NCBI RefSeq assembly: GCF_963677315.1
Contig: NZ_OY781939.1
Span: forward strand, 2,666,001-2,730,000
Source: an uncultured Sphaerochaeta sp.
GTDB taxonomy: Bacteria > Spirochaetota > Spirochaetia > Sphaerochaetales > Sphaerochaetaceae
Direction: 5' to 3'
Length of the DNA: 64,000 nt
Part shown: piece after piece, positions 50,758 through 59,864 of the stretch
Position numbering within the stretch: position 1 is the stretch's first letter
Layout: every line of letters starts with the position of its first letter
Made by a program: the position numbers and the translations under genes
The notes under the pieces: model-generated
Told to the model about the DNA's origin: nothing
Database searches by the model: none
What the model saw: only the letters and a program-made list of their open reading frames with translations

Positions 50758-51954
50758 TTAATACATCATGCCCAATAACCATAAGGGAATAGTATTTCCT
50801 CCTGGGTAATCGGAGTCATCACGTATTACAAAGTCAGCTTTTTTGGGACGTTTAGAACGCCCTCCAACCTCAATTTTTACTTGACTTGAGCCTTTAGCTC
50901 CCATTTTGGAAATGACAAAATCTCCCGTGGTCTCGTCTTTTGTTGCTTCAACCAGATAGCCCCCATATGAGCAGAGCATGGTAACCAATGCTTCCCTTGC
51001 ATTACCAACATCTCCCCCGAGAACTGTGTAGAAGGCTGGATCCGAGAAGAAGAGTTTCTCGCCTGCGCTTTTTACTTTGGTGGTATGTTCTTTTCTGATG
51101 ATACGTAGGAGGTCAACTGATTCCATTACCTGTAGTAATTGATAGAGTTTGTCAGCACCAATTCCCCAATCGCTGCAGAGAGAACGGACCTGAAGGCGAG
51201 GAATGGATGTACCAGCCAGTGTACCAGAAACTGCCTTCATCAACCGCAGGTTGCCATCAGTTATAGAAGGAAGAAAGAATGGGATGTCACTGTATAGTGT
51301 TTTATCAAGAATTGACAACATTCGGTTGTTGAAGTCCCCCTCACTGTAGAAAGGACGGGTCCCTATACCTTTATACATTCTGAATGCAGATAGAATATCG
51401 GGAGAAGGTTGTATAGGAAGTGCTTCATTTGAATAAAAAGGATTGTACACTGGATACTCAACACCAGTTTCAAGGTACAGAAACTCTCGGAACGAGAGAA
51501 GTGGCATCTCAATATGCACGAAACGGCGAGAGAGATCGCCTTTTCCCATTCTCAGGCAAAGAGACGATGAATCACTAATCCAGAGCGTGTGGTTAGGGAA
51601 ATCATCGTAGAGTGCTTTCATGTGTATGCTCCAGTCTTTTGCAAAATGAACTTCGTCAACTATTACCCCTGAATAGCCTGCAAGAAAGATGGAAGCGACG
51701 ATTTCATAAAGACTCTCGGTGCCTAACGTGGGGTTGTCAGCCGAGAGGTACAGAATTCTCTGTTGTTGGGTGTTAGCTAGTCTATTTGCATGATAGAGGA
51801 GGTAGGTCGTCTTTCCAACACCTCTCGGACCGGTGAGCATGAAGGTACGTGGGAGTATATCCCTATGCCTAACAAACGGTCGGAAGCGTTTAGGCAAGGA
51901 CGAAATACGGCGTAGCATGGTTGTCTCAAGTTCAGCAATTCTTTTTACAGTCAT
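50758..51954 (-). CDS. AAA_14-type ATPase with DUF4143-like C-terminus
   Basis: A 398-residue P-loop ATPase. Walker A is in TGPRGVGKTTYL (about 42-53), Walker B in GVIVDEVHFAKDW (about 95). The C-terminal part resembles DUF4143, with a winged-helix-like stretch (LCSDWGIGADKLYQLLQVME) and a nuclease-like strand pair (GDFVISK...VKIEVGGRSK) in which the family EVK triad reads EVG. Such ATPases are widespread in anaerobes, often as solitary accessory genes, with unknown function. No ribosome-binding site precedes ATG 51954, and T/A-rich sequence lies just upstream, so a leaderless transcript is possible. Three palindromes lie upstream. Confidence 0.82.
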   Translation of the reverse strand: MTVKRIAELETTMLRRISSLPKRFRPFVRHRDILPRTFMLTGPRGVGKTTYLLYHANRLANTQQQRILYLSADNPTLGTESLYEIVASIFLAGYSGVIVDEVHFAKDWSIHMKALYDDFPNHTLWISDSSSLCLRMGKGDLSRRFVHIEMPLLSFREFLYLETGVEYPVYNPFYSNEALPIQPSPDILSAFRMYKGIGTRPFYSEGDFNNRMLSILDKTLYSDIPFFLPSITDGNLRLMKAVSGTLAGTSIPRLQVRSLCSDWGIGADKLYQLLQVMESVDLLRIIRKEHTTKVKSAGEKLFFSDPAFYTVLGGDVGNAREALVTMLCSYGGYLVEATKDETTGDFVISKMGAKGSSQVKIEVGGRSKRPKKADFVIRDDSDYPGGNTIPLWLLGMMY

Positions 51955-51979
51955 GGTATATATAGAATAGAAGCGATAT

Positions 51980-52058
51980 GTTCCTGAGTCAAGAACAAAA
52001 TAAGTAAAATGTTCCTATAGATTGAACACTTCATTGGTATTGTTTCTATAGTTGGAAC
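51980..52058. promoter_or_regulatory. Three 17-bp palindromes at an exact 31-bp period before the AAA_14 gene
   Basis: GTTCCTGAGTCAAGAAC (51980-51996), GTTCCTATAGATTGAAC (52011-52027) and GTTTCTATAGTTGGAAC (52042-52058) share the form GTTYCTRnnnnnnGAAC. Their starts are 31 bp apart, about three helical turns, so a bound dimer would sit on one face. The set ends 26 bases before the ATPase start. This is consistent with cooperative autoregulation or another repressor; no regulator gene is adjacent. Confidence 0.7.
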
Positions 52059-52209
52059 AACAAGACCACTGTCAGTGCATGAGTGCTTCTGGCTGATAAA
52101 ATTCCCTTTAAGGTCGCTGGGGAAATGTTTAGAATGGAATAGGAAATTCTAACTATTAGTTTCGCAGCCCTTCTCATTTCTCAAACTTCCCACTGAATAT
52201 CTTCTTCAG

Positions 52210-52617
52210 TCAATCGCTAATGGTCGGAATGAAGGAAGCTCCTTCACTTCCTACCACCTCTTCTGCTGCCTCTCCTTTTGCGCCAAATCCATAGTCACTG
52301 ATTGTGCCATCGCCGATGAACCCGATTTTTCCCATGACTGAGAGCATCCCTTCTATCTTTGCTCCGCCTTTTTCTGAACCAAATGGTAGGAGAGAGAAAG
52401 AAGGTGGTTGCAGTATTTCAGGAACGGTGTAGGCAACCGGTTGCAATTCATAGTTGCTTCCCATGTAGCATTTCATTGCCGTTTCTTCGAATATCTTCTA
52501 GGTCTGATACTCAATTACCCCCGATGTAACAGTATCAAGAGAAGCAGCACAACCGGTTAAGAGTAGTAACAGCACTACAAGCAAAACAAGAACTCTCCAT
52601 AGGTATTTATTCTTGAC
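52210..52617 (-). pseudogene. Broken lipoprotein gene
   Basis: On the minus strand a lipoprotein signal peptide (WRVLVLLVVLLLLLTGC, Cys near 52552) is followed in frame by a TAG stop at 52498-52500 and then by 88 more codons (MKCYMGSNYELQPVAY to the stop at 52210). No ATG, GTG or TTG precedes the signal peptide in frame before an upstream stop. So the gene has lost its start and gained an internal stop. The C-terminal part is Gly-rich (GKIGFIGDGTISDYGFG) and unrecognised. It reads away from the LacI-type operator at 52651. Confidence 0.6.
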
Positions 52618-52643
52618 AGCGCAAAAAAACGAGACTAAGCTGT
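52613..52643 (+). promoter_or_regulatory. Predicted promoter pointing to the mannosidase genes
   Basis: TTGACA (52613-52618), a 19-base spacer and TAAGCT (52638-52643), the same pair of hexamers as at 38483-38511. The operator follows 7 bases later. If used, it gives a 500-base leader before the first mannosidase gene. Confidence 0.4.
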
Positions 52644-52650
52644 CTAAAAT

Positions 52651-52666
52651 GTAACCGGTTACATTA
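52651..52666. promoter_or_regulatory. Perfect LacI-type operator ATGTAACCGGTTACAT
   Basis: A perfect 16-base palindrome with central CG, the form recognised by LacI-family repressors. It resembles the operator of the sugar operon (38526-38541). It lies between the broken lipoprotein gene and the mannosidase genes and could control either direction. Confidence 0.7.
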
Positions 52667-53160
52667 TCGTTGAAGGAGGTCTCTAGTATAAATCGCCACT
52701 GCTATATGAGCCCATTCTGGTTTGGTTGAAGCAGAGATTTTTTTTGTCAGAAATTTGTCTGGATACGTAGGTTTCTTGATTCTCATACATTTTTGCTTTG
52801 ATGGGTTGCTATAAATGGATCAACCATGATTGAAAGATCAATTCGATAGCAGGTTCATCCAAGAATACTTACAGCAACATCTTTTCCAAGACTTTAGCAG
52901 GTGATCATGATTGGTTCCTGATGATACTTCCTTAATGCTTTGTTTGATCAAGAGAGGTTGCATTCTCCATCGCTTGCTATGGTTTTGTTTTAAGGATTTT
53001 CACGATATCGTATGGAGATAATGGCAATTGCTTCAATAGCAGGGTAGTTTTCTGTTGTGTTTCTTGTTCTCATCTATGAAGATGTATTACTACAATCTTC
53101 ATGATATTTGGTATTCCTAACTGTTCCTATTACTTCTCTACATACAAAGGAAAGGTGTTT
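52667..53160. other. Leader region before the mannosidases, no supported gene
   Basis: A strong ribosome-binding site AAGGAGGT (52675-52682) is followed at the ideal distance by ATA (52690-52692), not ATG, and the frame closes after 13 codons. The rest has no gene I can support. This may be the scar of a deleted first gene of the operon. Confidence 0.4.
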
Positions 53161-55620
53161 ATGCATAAAGATTCTCTTACAATCCATCTGATTGGCAATG
53201 CTCATATTGATATTCTCTGGCTCTGGAAATGGGAAGAAGGCGTACAAGAAATACGTTCTACGTTTGCTTCAGTCTTGGATAGGATTGAAGAACATGATGA
53301 GTTTGTGTTTACCTCAGCTTGTGCATATTACTATGAGCTGGTTGAAAAAATTGATCCCTTGTTGTTCGGTAGAATACAAAAGGCCGTGAAGAGCGGCAAG
53401 TGGTATATTGTAGGTGGATGGTGGTTGCAACCCGATTGTAATGCTCCCTCAGGAGAATCGTTCGTGCGCCAAGGACTGTATGGGCAAACATATTTTTCTT
53501 CTCGGTTTGGAGTAATTGCAAAGCACGGCTATAATGTTGATTCTTTCGGCCATCATGGGAATCTTCCCCAAATACTCAAGAAAATGGAAATTGATACGTA
53601 TACATACATGCGCCCAGGGGAACATGAGAAATCGATTGCAAAAAGCCTATTTCAATGGAAAGGAATTGATGGGACCAAGGTGATGACATTTAGAATTCCT
53701 CCAAATTACAACAATGCCAGTGATTGGGGTGAAGGGCTGAAGGCGAAAATTGATGGATTGCGGGTGCAAGCAGAAAATGAATCTATTCCTTTAATGGGAT
53801 TCTATGGAGTGGGTAATCATGGAGGTGGGCCTACAAAAGAAAACCTACGTACACTCGATACCCTTATCGATGAAGACGATTCGATAGGTTACAGCAGTGT
53901 GGGAAGATACTTCTCTCAGATTGCCACTGCTGAAGGTCTTCCTATTGTAGAAGGAGACCTGCAATTCCATGCCATAGGATGTTACAGTGCATACAGTATG
54001 ATCAAGCGACTGAACAACAGTGCTGAGCACCTGTTGATGAGAACCGAGAAAATGATAGGAGTACTTTCAGCAATAGTTGAACCAGAGAAAGGTTCCTATG
54101 AGATAATGAAGGAGGCATGGAAAAAAGTATTGGTTAATCAATTCCATGATTCACTCGGTGGCTGCTCAGTCCCAGAGGCTTACGATAAGGTAATTCAATC
54201 GTACGGTTGGGCAATGGAAAGTGCTGATACCTTAGCATCCTTGAGTCTGCAGAAATTGGCTTCTAGAGTACGAACATTCCAGAGCGGGACAACTCTCCTT
54301 GTCTGGAATCCTCATCCCTGGAAGGTAACTGAATGCATTGATATAAATACAGTACCGACTTCTATTGTCAATGAAACTGGAGATGATGTTGTCTTTGAGA
54401 TTGTACCAACTAATTCTATTGGGAATGAATATACCCATGCTGCTCGTGTCTGTGTACAGGCTCCTCCATTGGGTTACGCTGCATATCAACTAAACGATAC
54501 GCAATCAAGGTTGGCTTCTGGACAGCTCCGCTCTCTTCAGTATGTGAGAACAACCACTAATGTAATTGAGGCAGGCACCTTCTCTTGTGAGATTGATCAA
54601 GAGACAGGGGCAATAGTTTCGTTAAGAAATGTAATAAATGGAAAGGAATATCTTGGACCAAAGGGCATCAGACCCTATGTTGTTGATGATAATTCTGATA
54701 CCTGGTCTCATGCTCTCTGTAGTTATCAAGGGAAACGGACACCCATGCAGCTTAAAACCTTCCAGATGGTGTCTTCTGGCCCAGTCTCTACTGAATATGA
54801 AGTTACCTACCAGGGTGAGCATAGCCTGGTGGTACTTAGGCTGAAACTGTACCAGCAGCTAGACTATCTTGATCTTAGTACAAGAGTTCTCTGGCATGAG
54901 CACCAGAAATTGTTGCAACTTGTCATAGATACCCCATTTACCGATGAAGCGGTCAACTGGAAGTCGGAAATTCCCTATGGTGCAATAGCTCGTCCAAAGA
55001 ATGGTAATGAGTATCCTGTACAGCGATGGTGTTGGATTGGTAAAAAAGATGGAATAGGTCTTCTTGTCATAAACGATGGGGTTTATAGTGCAAGTGCAGA
55101 AAATGGTGCCCTCCGATTAACATTGCTCAGAAGCCCAATTTTTGCGCACCATGAACCCGCACATCCTAGACCCGATCTGTATCCACAATTCATGGAGCAG
55201 GGTGAGCATCGGTTCCTGTTCCGACTTATTCCTCAAGATGAAGAGGGGTCAGGAACAAATGACTTTGGTAGGGCTGCTCTCCAGTTTAATCAAAGACAGC
55301 AGGTCTTGCTTGAGTCAATACACGGAGGGGAGTTGCCTCTTTCATCCAGTTTTTGTGAACTCGAAGGAGATGCTTCCTTGATCATCTCTACCATAAAGAG
55401 AAGTGAAGCTGATGATGGTTGGGTGATTCGTGTCTTTGAATCATCGGGTCAGGAAGCAAGAGGAATCTTGCATCTCCGTTGGCTTGGTATCTCAAAAAAA
55501 ATAGTGCAGAAACCATTTGCATTGCAGACATATTTTGTTTCCGATACCTCAAAGTCCATTCTTGAATGCAATTTGTTGGAACATCCATCACGTGAAATAG
55601 GGGTATATGATGTTTACTGA
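53161..55620 (+). CDS. Alpha-mannosidase, GH38 family (shorter type)
   Basis: An 819-residue glycoside hydrolase family 38 enzyme without a signal peptide, so cytoplasmic. The zinc-binding HxD is in IGNAHIDILWLWKW (His15, Asp17). The catalytic nucleophile Asp is in NVDSFGHHGNLPQIL (Asp127), with substrate-region QPDCNAPSGESFVRQGLYGQ. Later domains are beta-rich. It hydrolyses alpha-linked mannose from oligosaccharides. ATG 53161 has AAAGG upstream; a frame from 53101 adds 20 unlikely residues. It overlaps the second mannosidase gene by 14 bases. Confidence 0.92.
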   Translation: MHKDSLTIHLIGNAHIDILWLWKWEEGVQEIRSTFASVLDRIEEHDEFVFTSACAYYYELVEKIDPLLFGRIQKAVKSGKWYIVGGWWLQPDCNAPSGESFVRQGLYGQTYFSSRFGVIAKHGYNVDSFGHHGNLPQILKKMEIDTYTYMRPGEHEKSIAKSLFQWKGIDGTKVMTFRIPPNYNNASDWGEGLKAKIDGLRVQAENESIPLMGFYGVGNHGGGPTKENLRTLDTLIDEDDSIGYSSVGRYFSQIATAEGLPIVEGDLQFHAIGCYSAYSMIKRLNNSAEHLLMRTEKMIGVLSAIVEPEKGSYEIMKEAWKKVLVNQFHDSLGGCSVPEAYDKVIQSYGWAMESADTLASLSLQKLASRVRTFQSGTTLLVWNPHPWKVTECIDINTVPTSIVNETGDDVVFEIVPTNSIGNEYTHAARVCVQAPPLGYAAYQLNDTQSRLASGQLRSLQYVRTTTNVIEAGTFSCEIDQETGAIVSLRNVINGKEYLGPKGIRPYVVDDNSDTWSHALCSYQGKRTPMQLKTFQMVSSGPVSTEYEVTYQGEHSLVVLRLKLYQQLDYLDLSTRVLWHEHQKLLQLVIDTPFTDEAVNWKSEIPYGAIARPKNGNEYPVQRWCWIGKKDGIGLLVINDGVYSASAENGALRLTLLRSPIFAHHEPAHPRPDLYPQFMEQGEHRFLFRLIPQDEEGSGTNDFGRAALQFNQRQQVLLESIHGGELPLSSSFCELEGDASLIISTIKRSEADDGWVIRVFESSGQEARGILHLRWLGISKKIVQKPFALQTYFVSDTSKSILECNLLEHPSREIGVYDVY

Positions 55621-58600
55621 TTTTAGTCTCGATAAAATTGCCAGACAGACGGCCCTCTTGAAAAAGGTGCGTTACCGCGATGGTTTTACCATTCCCTCTC
55701 TTATCGCTACAGAGGAACCTGAGGAAGCAGCTCAATGGTCCTTAATCAAGCCTGGTAAGACATCTACCATCATGGAGGTGGGTAACTTCTGGAAAGGGAG
55801 GGATAAATATCTTTGGTTGCATTGTGATGTGATAATTCCAGAAAAGTTCAGAGGGAAAGATGTGGTTGGCCTTTTTGATTTTGGACGAACAGGAGCAGGA
55901 TATAACAGTGGGTTTGAGTCTCTTTTATATATAGATGGTGTGCCTTATCAAGGAGTGGACACTAACCACCAGGAAGTCTTCTTCAAAGATGAGCACATTG
56001 GACGGAGGCTCTCGTTGGATTTCAGGCTATGGAGCGGCCTGGAAGGAGGAGGTGAAGTAGAAATTCAATATCACCAAATCAGAAAAGCAGGATTCTATAC
56101 TCTTGATCCAGCAATAGACAAGTTGTTTTATCTTCTCTCGGATTGGATTGAAGCGATAAGAATTATCCCCGAAGATCGAGTGGTAAAACATGAGCTGCAG
56201 GCTTTGCTTGTTGAAACGTATAAAAGACTTGATTTCAATTTGCCTCTCAACTCTGAAGCCTTTACATCGTCTGCTCAATCAGCACTTGCTTTCTGTTTGC
56301 AAGAGCTTAAGAACATTGATAATGATGAGAAAGTGAAGGTAGGTTGCATAGGGCATACGCATATCGATCTTGCATGGTTATGGAGATATAAGCATACTCG
56401 AGAGAAAGCTCAACGTTCCTTCTCTACAGTACAACAACTTATGGAGCGATATCCAGAGTATATTTTCCTACAGACACAAGCCCAACTGTATGAATCGGTG
56501 AAATATGATCACCCGGCCTTATATGAAGACATACGAGCTAAAGTAGGTTCCAGACAGTGGGAAGCCTCAGGGTCAATGTGGGTTGAAGCTGACTGCAATA
56601 TTCCATCAGGGGAGTCTTTGGCTAGGCAGATTCTCTATGGAAAACTTTTCTTCAGGAAAGAGTTTGGGGTCGATAACACATTCTTGTGGCTTCCAGATGT
56701 CTTTGGATACAGCTGGGCATTGCCTCAGATCTTGAAGAAATCAGGTATTGATACGTTCATCACCACGAAGATTAGTTGGAACGAAATAAATCGAATGCCT
56801 CATGATACGTTTATTTGGGTTGGCATTGATGGATCAGAAATACTGACACATTTTATTACTACTCCCGATGAGAAAGGAGTCTGGAAGTTCTATACATATA
56901 ATGGACACATATATCCAAGGACGCTGAAAGGGATTTGGAATACCTATCAGGATAAGGCCCTCAATCACGATCTTCTTCTCTCCTATGGGTATGGAGATGG
57001 AGGAGGAGGAGTAACACGCGATATGCTAGAACATCTCCGTGCATCAAAAGAAATTCCAGGAATCCCTGAACCTTACACAACACGGGTGGATGAATATCTT
57101 GAGGGCCTTCATCAGCGTTTAGATGATGAGAGGGTAAAACCTGAGCTGAAAAGATGGGACAAGGAACTCTATCTAGAATTTCATAGAGGAACGTATACTT
57201 CTCAAGCATATGTAAAATATATGAACCGTAGACTTGAATTGCTTTATCGTGATGCTGAAGTGCTCTCCAGTTTGAGAACCATTGCAACAAGACAATGGGA
57301 TTCGGAACGCTGGAACTCTTTACAGAGAGGCTGGAAATTGATTCTCAAGAACCAATTTCATGATATCATTCCTGGTTCGAGCATCTCTGAAGTATACCAG
57401 GACACACGCGAAGAGTATGAAGAGGCAGGTATTATTGGAAAGAGTGCTATCCGTTCATTGAAAAGAAAAGGTGATTCCTCAATCATTTCGGTTGTCAATA
57501 CAACTTCTTGGAATCGTTCAGGATATATAACAATGGATGGTTGTTATGAAATTGTTGGTGAGAAGGAGTATCCTGTCCAGTATTTGAGGAGCACTGGTAG
57601 TGAACAGTCAATGGTTTATATTCCAAGCATAGAACCGTTGAGTACTTTACAGCTCAAGAGATCAGAAGTGATGTGTGAGCCTAAACAGGACTCTAGTTTT
57701 ACATTCTCAAATAATTGCCTGGAGACACCTTTCTATACGATCAATTTCAATGTTAGCGGCCAGATATCTTCAATGATAGACAAGGATAATAACAGGGAAT
57801 TATTCTTTGATGATGCAAATGTTTTACAGATCTTCGAAGATCGACCAAGAAATCATGATGCTTGGGAAATGGAAGCGTCCCTTGATCATCGAAAAGAGCT
57901 TATTACCAACTTACAGACAATGAACGTGGTTGAATCTGGCCCACTGGCAGCAAAGATTGAGTTTGTTTGGGTATATGGCTCCTCCAGGATATTCCAGAAC
58001 CTCATAGTATATGCAAAGCATAAAAGAGTGGATTTCCATACAGTTGTTGACTGGAAAGAACGGAGTAAGCTGCTAAAAGTTGCCTTCCCGGTTTCGGTTC
58101 ACACAAATTCAGCAAGGTTCGATATGCAATATGGAAGTCTTGAACGGTCAACACATACCAGTACAAGTTGGGACGAAGCACAGTTTGAGGTAGTAGGTCA
58201 CCAATGGGCTGATGTTTCTGAATATGGTTTTGGTGTGGCACTCATGAATGACAGCAAGTATGGATATGATATCAAGCACGGTGTTATGCGGCTTTCATTG
58301 TTGAAAGGTGCAGAGTATCCCGATCCACAGGCTGATGTTGGGAGACATGAGTTCACCTATGCTCTCTATGCACATGAGAAAGCCTGGAATGAGTCAGAAC
58401 TGATTAAGCTTGCGTGGGATCTTAATGCCCCTTTGTCTGTGTTTGATGGTGTATTTATGGAAGAAGAATTGTTTAACCTCACAGCTAAAGGAATTGCCCT
58501 CGATGCACTTAAAAAGTCAGAAGAGGGTGATGATTTGATACTTCGTATTCATGATATGCATGGAGGGCGTAGTCAGTTTAGCCTTCAATTCAATACTCCG

Positions 58601-58720
58601 ATCAAGAAGTGGTGTGAAGCAACGTTGCTTGAAGACCCTATTGGTGAATGGGTTAAGAATTCAATAATTGAACGTGAAGTAAAGCCATTTGAGATTGTTA
58701 CGTTTAGGATTTGTCTGTAA
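55607..58720 (+). CDS. Alpha-mannosidase, GH38 family (long type)
   Basis: A 1037-residue GH38 enzyme with an extra N-terminal beta domain (about 1-240) as in the long bacterial and vacuolar-type mannosidases. Zinc HxD: GCIGHTHIDLAWLWRYKHTR (His252, Asp254). Nucleophile region: WLPDVFGYSWALPQILKK (Asp364), with EADCNIPSGESLARQILYG before it. No signal peptide. Its start lies inside the previous gene, so translation is coupled; the two probably act on different mannosyl linkages. A hairpin at 58776 ends the transcript. Confidence 0.93.
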   Translation: MMFTDFSLDKIARQTALLKKVRYRDGFTIPSLIATEEPEEAAQWSLIKPGKTSTIMEVGNFWKGRDKYLWLHCDVIIPEKFRGKDVVGLFDFGRTGAGYNSGFESLLYIDGVPYQGVDTNHQEVFFKDEHIGRRLSLDFRLWSGLEGGGEVEIQYHQIRKAGFYTLDPAIDKLFYLLSDWIEAIRIIPEDRVVKHELQALLVETYKRLDFNLPLNSEAFTSSAQSALAFCLQELKNIDNDEKVKVGCIGHTHIDLAWLWRYKHTREKAQRSFSTVQQLMERYPEYIFLQTQAQLYESVKYDHPALYEDIRAKVGSRQWEASGSMWVEADCNIPSGESLARQILYGKLFFRKEFGVDNTFLWLPDVFGYSWALPQILKKSGIDTFITTKISWNEINRMPHDTFIWVGIDGSEILTHFITTPDEKGVWKFYTYNGHIYPRTLKGIWNTYQDKALNHDLLLSYGYGDGGGGVTRDMLEHLRASKEIPGIPEPYTTRVDEYLEGLHQRLDDERVKPELKRWDKELYLEFHRGTYTSQAYVKYMNRRLELLYRDAEVLSSLRTIATRQWDSERWNSLQRGWKLILKNQFHDIIPGSSISEVYQDTREEYEEAGIIGKSAIRSLKRKGDSSIISVVNTTSWNRSGYITMDGCYEIVGEKEYPVQYLRSTGSEQSMVYIPSIEPLSTLQLKRSEVMCEPKQDSSFTFSNNCLETPFYTINFNVSGQISSMIDKDNNRELFFDDANVLQIFEDRPRNHDAWEMEASLDHRKELITNLQTMNVVESGPLAAKIEFVWVYGSSRIFQNLIVYAKHKRVDFHTVVDWKERSKLLKVAFPVSVHTNSARFDMQYGSLERSTHTSTSWDEAQFEVVGHQWADVSEYGFGVALMNDSKYGYDIKHGVMRLSLLKGAEYPDPQADVGRHEFTYALYAHEKAWNESELIKLAWDLNAPLSVFDGVFMEEELFNLTAKGIALDALKKSEEGDDLILRIHDMHGGRSQFSLQFNTPIKKWCEATLLEDPIGEWVKNSIIEREVKPFEIVTFRICL

Positions 58721-58775
58721 CAAGACGCATAGTCCCCTATGATATGGTTTCACTGGCAGTAAGCAATGCATAGAA

Positions 58776-58799
58776 CACAGCCCCTACAGAGGGGCTGTG
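58776..58799. terminator. Hairpin terminator between the mannosidase and AraC genes
   Basis: CACAGCCCCT (58776-58785) pairs perfectly with AGGGGCTGTG (58790-58799) around ACAG, between convergent stops at 58720 and 58839. There is little T run on either side. Confidence 0.7.
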
Positions 58800-58838
58800 G
58801 TGGGCAATCTCAATTACTGTAGCTTTTTGATCTCCCTA

Positions 58839-59732
58839 TCACTCAACCTTGTTCTTTCGAGATGCTCTCCTATATTCAACAGGGGAGTAAGAAGTAAGGT
58901 TCTTCATTTTCGTACAGAAATAGTTGCTTGATGAGAACCCTGCATCAAGTGCTATCTGGGTGATGGAGAGATCGGTATGAGCAAGCAACTGCTTCGCATG
59001 CTCGAGTTTTTTCAGCGTAATGTAACTGGCAGGTGGAAAACCCACAACTTCTTTAAATTTGCTCTTGAACCTGGATAAGGAGTAACCAGAAATGGCAGCT
59101 AGTTCTTGTAAGCTGGTATTCTCCGAATCCTGTTTTTCAATATGGTCGATAACGCGTTTGATATTACTGTCGAAAATAACTTTCTGGTCTCGTTTCACGG
59201 GGATGAAATCCTGTATCTTAAACAGGAAGCTGGTGAAAAATTGTACACCAAGCATTTTTGATGATTCATTACCATCACTGATATACGAAAAGCCCTGTTT
59301 TAACCATTGGGCATCACTTGCAGGGAACCGTAGGTGACGATACTCACAAGAAGTGAGAAGTTTATACAAAGCGCGGCTATACTCTACATTTAGGCCCAGA
59401 AGGTGATCTTGGTCTTTCAGATCAATTTGCAAAGCAAAAAAGGTATAGGGACTGGAGTGATACCTCGATGTATGATGAGGTTCAAATGGAAAGGTAAGAA
59501 ACATTTCATTTCCAGTAACCGTATATGTTTCATTATTTACATGGCAGACACGTTTTCCCTTGATCAGGCAATGGATCTCTATGATGTCAGAGTGATAGTG
59601 TTCAGGGGAAGGTGGTGTTGCCGTCGAAGGGTTTGAGAATGTGATGTTCTTCAGACCTTGAATCTTATGTTGGTCATACGTAATGACTTTGTTATGATCT
59701 TCCCAGCACCAAGTATCAATAATCTCTTCCAC
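58839..59732 (-). CDS. AraC-family transcriptional regulator
   Basis: A 297-residue regulator. The N-terminal cupin-like sensing domain (about 30-120) contains PSPEHYHSDIIEIHCLIKG and LTFPFEPHHTS. The C-terminal pair of helix-turn-helices (about 200-290) has TSLQELAAISGYSLSRFKSK and SITQIALDAGFSSSNYF. It probably binds a sugar or sugar acid. The start is GTG 59732 with GGAGG 9 bases upstream. It diverges from the aldolase/TRAP operon, its likely target. Confidence 0.92.
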   Translation of the reverse strand: MEEIIDTWCWEDHNKVITYDQHKIQGLKNITFSNPSTATPPSPEHYHSDIIEIHCLIKGKRVCHVNNETYTVTGNEMFLTFPFEPHHTSRYHSSPYTFFALQIDLKDQDHLLGLNVEYSRALYKLLTSCEYRHLRFPASDAQWLKQGFSYISDGNESSKMLGVQFFTSFLFKIQDFIPVKRDQKVIFDSNIKRVIDHIEKQDSENTSLQELAAISGYSLSRFKSKFKEVVGFPPASYITLKKLEHAKQLLAHTDLSITQIALDAGFSSSNYFCTKMKNLTSYSPVEYRRASRKNKVE

Positions 59733-59756
59733 AGAGTTCCCTCCTTATAAAGTTTG

Positions 59757-59777
59757 GAATAATACTAAATATTATTC
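59757..59777. promoter_or_regulatory. Inverted repeat in the AraC/aldolase divergent promoter
   Basis: GAATAATA-CTAAA-TATTATTC is a perfect 8-bp inverted repeat 24 bases upstream of the AraC start. It is well placed for autoregulation of the AraC gene or control of the divergent operon. Confidence 0.45.
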
Positions 59778-59864
59778 TGAATGTGCTCACACTCAAGTAG
59801 AATTATAGTTCATATATCAACACAAAAGCAAAAAACATCTTGTTCTTTTGAAGGGAGATAATAC

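Noticed and set aside
50655..50795. Short frame with AAGGAGG upstream near 50680, starting MLSLAHQ
   Set aside because: The AAGGAGG is one arm of a small hairpin (CAAGGAG...CTCCTTG), the peptide is unlike known proteins and it overlaps the end of the ATPase gene.
51980..52058. CRISPR-like reading of the three regularly spaced palindromes
   Set aside because: Only three 17-bp units with 14-bp gaps, degenerate in sequence and at a promoter; no cas genes.
52433..52444. GCAACCGGTTGC palindrome near the broken lipoprotein gene
   Set aside because: It lies within the former coding sequence and differs from the 16-mer operator; coincidence cannot be excluded.
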